Origin: Heterotrichella gracilis
Lineage: Eukaryota; Sar; Xanthophyceae; Tribonematales; Xanthonemataceae
Direction of reading: 5' to 3'
DNA length: 64,000 nucleotides
Assembly: GCA_032358255.1 (NCBI GenBank)
Contig: JAULBX010003221.1
Span: 1-64,000, forward strand
Shown here one piece after another: positions 45,901 through 55,700 of this stretch; position 1 is the first letter of the stretch, and each line of letters opens with the position of its first letter. The notes beneath the pieces are model-generated. The model had not been told where the DNA came from. It was given only the letters and a program-made list of their open reading frames with translations, and ran no database searches. Both the position numbers and the translations under genes were made by a program.

Positions 45901-48900
45901 CTAACTCCTTTCTTACCCACTGGGCCTCACATTTAGGTCTTTATTGTTGTAGGTGTACTGGGTGGCCTGCGGGGTGTGGCACACAGCCGCTGTGGCCCTG
46001 GAAACCGCCTCTGCCTCAGAACCGGGAGTGAGCGCCAGTGCGGAGGCCTCCAACTGGGTGTTTGGAGGCAACCTGTACACCTGGGGGGGCATGCACACAA
46101 GCATGGAGACCTCCTCTGCCAAGGGCAGGCCCCTCACCGTGTTCAAGGACAGTAACAAGGGCTGCCTGGGGCTGGGAAGCAACGATGGGTGCCTGGTGCC
46201 TACAAGGTGGGTGGCAGGGGTGGGTGGGGGTGGGCATACCTGTGTGTGGGGTGTTGCGATGTGCGTGGCTGGGATGTTTTTGGTATGCATAGGCTTGGGG
46301 GTGGGGATAAATGCTGTCCAGGGCAGGTCGCACACTGCATCCAAGGACAGCAACAAGGGCTGCCTGGGGCTGGGCAGCAATGATGGGTGTCTGGTGCCGA
46401 CAAGGTGGGGGACAGGGGTGGGTGGTGAGGGTGGTAGCGATGGACATCCTCGTGTGGAGTGCTGCTCACAGCATTATCCTAAGCCATTTTTAAACATCAA
46501 TGGAAAAAAAGGGAAAAGGACAAATTGAAGAAGAAGAAAAATCAACAATCTGAGCTTTTAATGTGGCCTAATAATTTGTTTCCTGTTAAATATACAGTAA
46601 ACATTTGTTTTCGTTTTATATGTTATATTTGCTGAGCGTGTGCCTCCTCGCCCCCTGCAGGGTGTATGGCGACCTGGAGCGGCTGCGTGTGCGCCAGGTG
46701 GCAGCTGGCCTCAACCTCACAGTTGCGCTCACCACCTGCGGCAAGGTGTACCAGATGGGCCAAACAGGGGTGGTGTCGAAGTGCAGATGGGACGGGTGCA
46801 ACGTGCCTGAACAGGTAACCGGCAAGGGTTGAGGGTCTAGGGTTTACGGGGGCAGGTGTTGCACGGGAAAGACTGGTGTGTGACCACTATTGGAGAATAC
46901 ATCCCAGCTGGGGCATGCATGTGACATGAAATGGCGTGTGCCAAAATGTGCCGTTTTTCCAAACAAACAGGAAAGATATCTGCAAATTAACTTGTCTTGA
47001 AACTGTATCAATGTTGAATGTATATATTGTGCACGCAGGTCCAAGGCGTGCTGGGCAGCAGCTGCGTGCAGGCGGTGGCCTGCGGCCTGCACCACGCCGC
47101 AGCCCTGGCCTCGCCCGCTGACAGGCGCGTGCCTGGGGAGGCCACCATGCTCGTCACGTGGGGTCGGGGCAGCGAGGGGCAGCTGGGCACGGGGGGGCAG
47201 CAGGGCAGCGCCACGCCGCGGGTGGTGGATGCGCTGCGGAAACGCACCGTGCTGCGGGTACAGTGGTACCCTAAACCCTAAGCTGGGGCGTGAATGTGTG
47301 TTGGCTGGGGCCAGGGCACTTGCCAAGCAGGGTGTGTTGTGTATGGTGCGATTACATGGGGCCCATGCAAATATATGAGACTCCCCAACATAACGAAATG
47401 CTGTGAATTATGCATCCATCCGGGCCGTAAATACGTTCCCGCTGTGCAACATCATCATGCAATGCAGGATTACAGCAGGTTTGATAATTATTCCGCCAGC
47501 ACTGACACCTGACCTGTTCCCCGCAGATTGCGTGCGGCAGCTACCTTACCCTTGAGGTCTGCAAGCACCACGTGCCAGTTAATTGCTTGCTCAATTAATC
47601 AGTTGTGTTCGGTCCTGCAGATTGCGTGCGGCAGCTATCTTACCCTTGCGGTGTGCAAGCACCATGTGCCAGGGGGTGATGGGGAGGACAAGGCCAGCCT
47701 GCAGCGGGCAAAGGAGCTGTTCGCGGCACGCTCCCAGGTATGGGCTTGGGTATGGCAGCACAATTTGCCCCTCTCATCGACTGCCCTTCTTGGCCAATGC
47801 GATTGTTTAAAAACTGTTGGATTTTGTTGGACCACAACCGTAACTAATGCTGCATTAAATGTCCTGTGAGTTTTATATTTGATTGGATTTTTTGTGTAAT
47901 TGGTCATTGACCGGGTGTTTTTGTAGATAAACTTTAAGCTGATATTAAATGTGATTATAAATGTTTGAAATGACTGAACTTGATTATATATTCCTTTGTT
48001 TGGCGCTTCCAGGTGGCCCTGGCGGCGGGCGAGAGCCTGCGCGTGAAGCGATCCGCAACCTCAGAGATGGCGGTGGTGCCCGCAACCGGGCCCGAAGCGG
48101 CGCGGGCGCGCAGCGCCACAGGCGCCGGCAGCCCGCTCAAGCGGCCGCAGGCCAAGCAGGCCCCTTTCTCTGTGTTCCGCACCGTGCAGCAGTGGCGGCG
48201 GCTGCAGTCGGGCCGCATCACCTACCAGGCGCCCGCAAGCAACGACGGCTCCACGCGCAGTGGTAAACCCTAGACCCTTAAATCATAAACCCTATACTGT
48301 AAACATCTAGCCTTGGACCCTGCAAGGCGCCTGCAAGGCGCCTGCAAGTAACAATGGCTCCATCCGCATCGATCCATCTGCCTGGCGCTTAGCCCCCGCC
48401 TTTCCTCCCGCAGGCCGCAGCCCCACGCGGGGAGGCAGCCCGCTGCGCGCCGCTGGCCGCCGCCACAGCTTAGACAACCTGCGGCGGCCGGACGACGACA
48501 CCCTCACCTCAGACTGCGACAGCGTGGTGAGCGCGCCCGAGAGCGTGATGGACCCCCCTCTCCCCACCTCCTCCCCACCTCCTCGCCACCTGGCGAATGA
48601 CGCGCTACCCCCCTTGGACCCGCGGCGGCCGGGCGCGATTAGCATCCCCTCGGCGGCGCCGCACCTGGGGAGGCACAGCCCGGTCCCCGGGTCCCCCACG
48701 CGCCTGCTTTCGCGCATGGCTTCGGAGATGAACGACCAGCTGATGATGGCGGGGCGGGGCCCGGGGGGCGAGGCGGGGCCTGCCACGGAGCAGCAGGTGG
48801 GTGCTAGCCTAAAAAACCCTAAACCCTTACTCCTGATACCGTAAGTTGAAAGACCAGGGTACAATGGCGGGGTCAGTGTGGAGGGGGGAAGGCGGTGCCT

Positions 48901-50493
48901 GCAGGCAAGTTGGTGTGCCCCTGCAACCTATACCCTACGTAGTGTGCGTGCGTGTACCGCAGTGGCATGCAGCATCCTTGGTTTTGCCTGGGTGCACGTT
49001 GTTGCAATGGCCGCGCAACCACCTTCGGATATGCATGGTACTGGAGTTGAACATGGATCTCCTGCTTTGCTTTGGGGACGCTTCGCCCTGCACCCCTTCA
49101 CCCTCCACCCTGCAGCTTGCCCCTGCGAGCCGTCCCTGCGTGACGGCAAGTGTGGGCTGAGGGACCAGGAGGCCCCGCTGGCAAGGATCAAGTCTACACC
49201 CCACAGGCTGCGTTTCCAAAACCCTGACCCCTCCCACCCGCCAGCACCCTGTTTCTGGGCGCCTGAAAATCCTAAAGACTAACCCCTCCACCCCGCAGCT
49301 TGCCTCCTGGGAGCGGTCACTGCGTGAACGAGAGGGTGCGCTGCGGGACCAGGAGGCGGCGCTGGCTCGCCTGGCCCAGCAGCTTGATGCGCAGCACGCC
49401 GATCTCCTGCACAGGGAGCAGCAGGTGCAGGCGTGGCTGGACCAGGGCGCTCAGGCGGTAAGGGTTTTAGGGTTTTAGGATTTAGAATATAGGGATTTTG
49501 GCACAGGGAGTAGGAGGTGCAGGTGTGGCTGGACCACGATACGCAGGCAGTAAGGGTGGGTTAAGGGTAGTGACTTCTGCTCCCTCGCCCCCCCTACGGC
49601 ACAACTGCGCCAAATCCCTTGTAAATTCATTGTTTGTACATGTGTCATGTCTTTGCTGCGCAATCCCGACTCACCCCCTCCTGCGCTCCCAGGGTGCGCC
49701 TGGCCTGCCCCCGCCCTCCCCCCTGCGCACCGCGAACGGGACCGCGCTTGACCCCCACCACAACAGCACCAACAGCGCCATCAGCATGCTGAGCGCCAAT
49801 GGCGGGTCGGTGGGCGAGGGCGGGCCGCCTGCTGAGCCGCTGACCGAGGGCGCCACGTGGACGCAGTCGATTGACGAGGTGCGTTTGAATGACTGGTGTG
49901 GGTGGTGGTGGAGATGGGGGGGAGAAGGGGGAGAGGTGCAGGACATTGACAGAGGGCAATGGGATGGGGGGAGGGTGGGGGTGGTGCAGGCCGTTGACGA
50001 GATGAAATGCCTGGCTGTGGCTGGTTCATCCAGTGGTGGATTGGGACCAACTTGGACAAGGGATTCTGAGCCCTAACATATTCAGGTTTTTTCCTGAAAA
50101 GCAACTCGTATGCTGTCTATGAGACGAGCTGGCGCGTTGTCCCTGCACAGGGCGTGTGCTTGTGACGCTGCACCACGTGGCCGTGCTTAGGGTTGCAACT
50201 TTTAGGGTTCTGCCCATGAGGATTTTTTTGGGTGTCTGGCCGTGACATGCCTCTGTTTTGCTGCGCAGGGCGTGTTTGTGACGCTGCAGCACAAGGGCGG
50301 GCAGACGCGGCTGACGCGCATCCGCTTCTCGCGCAAGCACTTCAGCAAGGAGGCGGCCGAAGAGTGGTGGCGAAACAACAGGCTAAGGGTGGCGGCGCTG
50401 CACTCGGCGGGGGGCAGCCAGGGGCTCACCACCCTCATGGAGGCGCCACAGCCACAGGCGCAGCAGGCGGTGGAGTCGGATGTGGCGGCGTGA
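42971..50493 (+). CDS. PH-RCC1-BRX protein (PRAF-like, without FYVE)
   Basis: Fifteen exons close in frame to 1044 residues: 42971-43027, 43229-43531, 43812-44003, 44277-44450, 44740-45054, 45314-45460, 45953-46206, 46661-46814, 47039-47257, 47621-47737, 48013-48262, 48414-48796, 49299-49457, 49693-49878, 50269-50493. An in-frame stop precedes the ATG. A PH domain (about 20-120, GSYLQKHGRHGKPK) is followed by RCC1 repeats (about 205-640; for example LYTWGSGQGGKLGHG, LFTWGDGLCGKLGHG). A Pro/Ser/Arg-rich linker with HSLDNLRRPDDD comes next, then a coiled coil (856-908) and a C-terminal BRX domain (about 971-1015, TRIRFSRKHFSKEAAEEWW). Plant PRAF proteins bind phosphoinositides and have guanine-exchange-like or polarity roles. 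Here no FYVE cysteine pattern occurs between RCC1 and BRX. Confidence 0.93.
45145..45215 (+). repeat. Copy of PH-RCC1-BRX exon 5 donor edge
   Basis: GGGGATGGCAGCTATGGTAA (45151-45170), then TTTGGGCTATGACTC, copies exon 5 codons at 44956-45020, which encode part of an RCC1 blade. It sits in intron 5 and would add a partial blade if spliced in. Confidence 0.85.
45775..45990 (+). repeat. Copy of PH-RCC1-BRX exon 7 acceptor edge
   Basis: GCAGGTGTACTGGGTGGCCT (45775-45794), then GCGGGGTGTGG, copies the exon 7 start (45950-45980), including an intact acceptor CAG. The shared stretch is followed by unrelated sequence. Confidence 0.85.
46125..46415 (+). repeat. Copy of PH-RCC1-BRX exon 7 donor edge
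   Basis: The exon 7 end (46140-46208, AAGGGCTGCCTGGGGCTGGG...) is copied at about 46335-46407 in intron 7, with the donor ACAAG/GTGGGG retained. Surrounding GTGGGTGGGGG-type sequence is also repeated, giving a unit of about 200 bases. Confidence 0.85.
47515..47680 (+). repeat. Duplicated exon 10 start of PH-RCC1-BRX gene
   Basis: An acceptor plus 51 coding bases occurs twice: 47524-47578 (CCGCAG/ATTGCGTGCGGCAGC) and 47618-47675. Only the second leads into the full exon. The first stays open for about 20 codons before a stop. Confidence 0.9.
49100..49195 (+). repeat. Copy of PH-RCC1-BRX exon 13 acceptor edge
   Basis: CCTGCAGCTTGCCCCTGCGA (49109-49128) and GGGACCAGGAGGCCCCGCTG (49161-49180) match the exon 13 start at 49293-49365. 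The acceptor is conserved. Confidence 0.85.
50145..50185 (+). repeat. Copy of PH-RCC1-BRX exon 15 acceptor edge
   Basis: CACAGGGCGTGTGCTTGTGACGCTGCACCAC-type sequence at 50145-50175 copies the exon 15 start (50264-50292, CGCAGGGCGTGTTTGTGACG). Confidence 0.8.
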
Positions 50494-50680
50494 TACTGCT
50501 GTGCGGTTGACTATTTGTTTGGAGCAGCCACAGCCGCATCAGCGGGATTGGTGCCGCAACCACAGGCTAAGGGTGGTGGCGCTGTACGCTGCGGGGGGAA
50601 GCCAAAGGTTGACCACTGTCATGGAGGCGCCGCAGCCACAGGCGCAGCAGGCGGTGGAGGCCGATGGTGTGGCGTAGTGT
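50365..50680 (+). repeat. Duplicated 3' coding end of PH-RCC1-BRX gene
   Basis: The last about 120 coding bases with the stop (50372-50493) recur at about 50550-50677, after the stop. The copy is still open across most of its length and ends in its own stop, but would not be translated from the normal transcript. Confidence 0.9.
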
Positions 50681-52580
50681 GGTGCACCTGACCACGCCCA
50701 TGCATCCAGATGCAGTGGTCACATGCGCAGCCACATTTGGCGCAACAGGCGCCATGCGTGGGCTGCGGCTCGCACCGGGGACGTCAGCTCAGGCATGCAG
50801 CTCTGGGGGTAGGAGCGCCAAGCGCGTCGCCCACCCACACCTTTATGTGTGCTGAGGAAGGGAGGGTGGGGGCGCTGTGCCGCAGCTTGCGTGACACATC
50901 GGGGTTTAGGAGGGGTGGGGTATCGTTGTAGTGTATCTTCCTGCTTTTTATGCTAGAACTGTCGCAATTCTCAATTATTGTTTTGCTAGGGTTTTTGGCT
51001 GGGCATTTTGCCGTAGGGTTGCACATGGGTACGTACAGGTATATGCATGGGCCTGCAGTGCAAAACACACAGCTGGCAGAGGGAACACCATGTGCCAGGC
51101 GCGGTGGCGTACCATGAAGCATTTGCAACCCTTGTCATGTACTCTCCTTCCTTCCTTCCAGTGTGCAGTCAATTTTACTGTGTGGGAATCAGGGTTTGCA
51201 GTGCATGTCTGCCCAATATGGGAGAGTCTCATTATACTGGCTGCAGCTGTTGCAAGTAGCTGTTGCAGCACGGGTGGTTGTGCATCGCCGTGCTGCGTTA
51301 TAAATCAGTGCTTGGTGACCCTTACTAAAAACAAACCCCTGGCCACGGTGCCCAGGCTGGTCCTATAATGATTGAATGAACACTTAAATAGCGGGGTAGT
51401 CGCCATGATAGTCCACATACAGGCATGAAATATATACAGCTCAGTTAGACTGATGTGGATCCGACTCACCTTTAATTAGCTCTAAGACTTACACTCTCCT
51501 GGACCACTAGCTTTAGAGAGCGCTGCGCATGTTGCAGCAAAATGCATCGTTTGACAGGTGTGCACAACAGACTTCCAAGCCGCGGCTCTCTTGTCAATGA
51601 AGGCACTGCCTAAACTCCTTCAAGGCGTGAAGCCAAAGTTTGTACACATGGGCCACTCGAGCCCTTCATTCTTTTGATCAACTCTAAAAATTCGGAAATC
51701 AAGAAAACGGTTACCGATACCGTATCAACCCTCTTATTAGAGAGTTATATGATACTTATAAGTAATCTCAGATTGGCAATGAGCGGGCATCCCAGAACCT
51801 AGCTGCCAGCCGTTGCAGCTGAGTCAGCCGTTGCAATACTATTACTTCCACGCTTGATCATCAGATGCAGAGAGGTTAATTATTCACAAATTGAATAAGT
51901 TTATGACCGACTCGCTGCCGACATAAACTTATTCAATTTGACCAAAAACATACTCAATCTAGCACATCAAAGCCTCTAAGTTAGTAAGGCCGCTCCAACT
52001 TGCAGCTCAGGCTACATCGAAACTTCCCGTACCGACGCCAGCGTAAATTAGATTAAATCCAGACTAGGTTCACAAGGACAACTTCTCAGTCAACCAACGT
52101 AACTACTATAGTTGCGCAATACATTGTACTATAGTTGCGCAAATACACCAACCACGTGTGGATGAGCAGGCGCCTGTGTACTTTAGTACAATGAAGTAGC
52201 CTGAAAAGCGCGCCCTTTTATCAGGCTGCTCAACCCAAGAAAAGAAAACATACCCAAGCCTGCATTGCGAAACACAACTTTGCTTGTCTACAGGTAGACT
52301 TCATATGAAGATCAGCCACATGGATCTGCAAATCACGTCAACCAAAGCCGTATAATACATTTGGTGGTACATTTATGGTACACAGTGTGACTCTGGCATC
52401 ATGCACATCATGGCCGCCATCCAACGCAGGGTCCAGGATCTATGTTGCAACCCCACACCATATAACGCACATATAATGTTGTACGCTGGTTGTGTAACAG
52501 CCACTGCGCAGCAGCAGAAATGCCCCGGCTGCTACAGCGCACATAGCTCTCCCGCGTTGCTGTAACCCGCAGCAGCCGGA
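50681..52580. other. Convergent intergenic region
   Basis: Lies between the 3' ends of the PH-RCC1-BRX and carotenoid oxygenase genes. No coding signal is evident from 50900 on. The part from about 51360 to 52400 is AT-richer than the rest and holds a perfect hairpin (51887-51940) and a direct repeat ACTATAGTTGCGCAA near 52105 and 52128. A partial copy of the last oxygenase exon edge is near 52585-52620. Confidence 0.5.
51887..51940. repeat. Perfect 19-bp-stem hairpin
   Basis: CAAATTGAATAAGTTTATG (51887-51905) and its exact complement (51922-51940) are separated by 16 bases. The loop is GC-rich while the stem is AT-rich. It could be a foldback element, a structured RNA 3' end or a replication-associated cruciform; nothing else identifies it. 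Confidence 0.85.
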
Positions 52581-52726
52581 CAGTAGTATGTGCTGCACCA
52601 GTTGCTGTGCAGCCAGGGTGGCCTCCGATCCCTTGTGTGGTCCCATGACTCTCAGGCACATGCCAAACGCCCAGGATCCATGCAACGGCGCAGGTCTATA
52701 CCACCACTTGAAGCATGTTGCACCTG

Positions 52727-55700
52727 CTAGGGCGCCTCCGCAGCTGGCGGCCCGTAGTATGTTTTGCACCAGTTTCCGTGCAGTCCGTTGGGTACCGCCT
52801 TGTTCATTGCCAGTGTGGCCACAGGCCCCTTGTGCAGCTGCTGGGCATCAAGCACCACCAGCTCACTGTACATGCGGCCTGGGACAAAGGGGGGTTGTAA
52901 ACACAACCATTTCTAGCTCTATTGTGTGCAACAATGTCAACATAATGGACATTATGTAGGCATTGTCCATTGGTGACATCGGTATGGTGACATGAACATG
53001 TTGTCAGAATTCCCCCTCCGCCACATGCATGAGGCCCATCTGCTACCACATGCGCCATGGGGCAGGGGAGTCAAAGTGGCGAGCTACCACATCCAGCAAC
53101 CTGGAGAAGTCAAACCCAAGCTTGAAACCCTGTGTAAAGCCTAAGCCATACCTGAGTTGAACAGCAGGCCGATGATCCAGCCATCATCCTCTGCTGTTGC
53201 CCCCCTCCTGGGTATGAACTCCGGCTCGTGCATGAACTGCCTGCTGCCAGGCCAGTAGTGCTGCGCATCCCCGGTGTGGGTGTCCAACTGCAAGGAGGGG
53301 ATAACACATGTGAGGGAGGCATGGCATGGCGTGTCATCACCATGCATTCAGTCCTGCCCATAAGTCGCAGCAGATGTGCATTTACGCGCGTCACCATGTG
53401 CAGTTAGCAAACTAGCCATGTGCTCTTTCATGTTTTCTGACTCATGCGTTTTCTGCCTCATGATCCCTAGTCACAAAGTTTCCATCGCTGTAGAAAAGCC
53501 ACTCTCTTTAGGGTCCAGGGTTTATTGTTTAGGGTTTCCAACCAGCAGCCGCGCACCTTGGCATACCCAATTTGCATGCACGCAAAGTCCATGCTGTAGA
53601 AAAGCCACTCTCTTTAGGGTCTAGGGTGCACGGTTTAGGGTTTAGGGTTTCCAACCAGCAGCCGCGCACCTTGGCATACCCAATCTGCATGGCCGCAAAG
53701 TCCATGCTGTAGCCGTACACATATTGGCTTGGTCGGCCAAAATAGGCATCATTTATTGCCGGCATCTCGAGGTACTGATCCAGCAATATGGAGGTGGTGA
53801 GGGTGCCTTCTGGTAGCGCCACGTGGCAGCGCCTCAGGCGGCACAGGAAGGCGGCGTCGGGGTCGACCTGCGCACATGAAAGTAAGAAAGGTTTTTTGTT
53901 AATGCTTTTTGTTATTATTGATCTACCAGTCACTTATATGGCAGGTGCGTTCTCCGCTTCCAAAGTGCAACGAGAGGTGGGAACCCTGCATAATATTTCT
54001 GAGCCAGTCCCACACCACTGCCAGTGCGCGGGATCAATAAAAGAGGTACAGACGCCAAGACCTGGATTTAACTAAATTTGATTTTGTAGATGTGTAATTT
54101 CCATACATGAAATTTTCCATGTTATCCCCACCTTCTGTTCAGCCAGCGCCTCCCTCCCCACCGCGGGCAAGGAGTCGTAATGGATGGAGTCAATGATTAC
54201 TCCGCTGCCATCCTCAGCCTCGTAGGCGTTGGCATGGTGGAACACAAAGGTGGGCGGGGCCTGGGCAGCGGGTTAGGGTTTAGGGTTGCTGAGTAAAGGC
54301 TTAGGGTGGGAACAAAACCGTGGGCGGGGCCTGGGCAGCGGATTAGGGTTTAGGGTTTGTGGTTTCGGGCTGAGGGGTGGAATGTAATGGTGGGTGGGGC
54401 CCAAGGGGGGCGCCGGGGAGCGTGAGCAACACAAAATAGGCACCACACTGAAAACTAGCCATAACACACCACTTAATGCTGGCAAATTTGCCTTCCACAC
54501 ACCTGGATCACCCTGGCTTCCAGCACCTCCCCATTTACCCCTTGTGCCCCCGGCCTGGGAATGAGGTGCAGCAGTGTGGGGGTGTCCTCCACCCACCGCA
54601 CGCTCGCCCCCGCGCACGCGCTCCCAAACATGTAGGGTACGTTATCCACAGTGACGGGGTTTTGGAACACCACGTAGTAGCTCTTGGTGAGGGCAAAATC
54701 GTGCAGGAAGGCGAACCCCTCCATGAGCTGGTCCTGGGGAGAGAGGAAATAGGGAGGGGGCGTTTCAGTGGCATGCGGATAAACAGGAAAAGTCTGAGAC
54801 CCTAAAACCCTTGATGCCACATGGGCATGAGGTGGGAAGGGGTCTGAATCCTGAACAGGGTTTTGGAACACCAGGTAGTAGCTCTTGGGTAAAGTCGTGC
54901 AGGAAGGGAGTAGGAAGGGCATGGCGACATTCAACTGCGCATCAACCTCTAAACCCTAAGCCCAAACCCTTCAGCCCACCTTTTGTGCCACCACCTTAAA
55001 CTGGTCATCAAACTCCCAGAATCTCAGCTGCGTGCTGATCAGGGGGCCCTTGGTCACGCGCTCCATCTGAAAACACAAGGGAGGAAATGTGTCAACGAGA
55101 CGAATTGTGCAAGGCAGTGTGAGGAAAGGGCCACAACCGTAGGGCTAATAGTACATATAACAATTTAAACTTTTCTACAGCAGGGGGTAGGCTTGCAGTA
55201 TGCGACTGTCACCGGTCAAGTAGATCTAGAGCCGGCTGGCAATATGGAACTTTCAATCAAAATGACAACAGTTACTTATCAACAACCATCGATGTATTCA
55301 AATGAAGGCAATCAAACTCCACGCAACATGCAATATTTGAGAGTTTCAGGGTTTACAGTTTTACCCTACCTCGGGGGATATCTGGTATGAGAAGGCCACC
55401 AGGCGGCCTGTGTTGGAGTCCACATGGGGATGGGCTGTCACCGCATCCCCCCCGCAAGCGCGCGATTCGGAAGGCAGCCCCTTGCCAGTCCCCATCATGG
55501 CCATCATCTTGTCAAACCCCTGCCGGCAGGTATAACACTGCTTAGGGTGCCGGCTTTTGGATCTAGGGTTTATGACTTAAGATTTATGGTATGTACTGCT
55601 GTGTGCATTAACCGGCTGGCCTGTGTCCGTCCCCATCATTGCCATCATCTTGTCAAACCCCTGGCAGAAACAAACACATATGTAACAGCACTGCTTAGGA

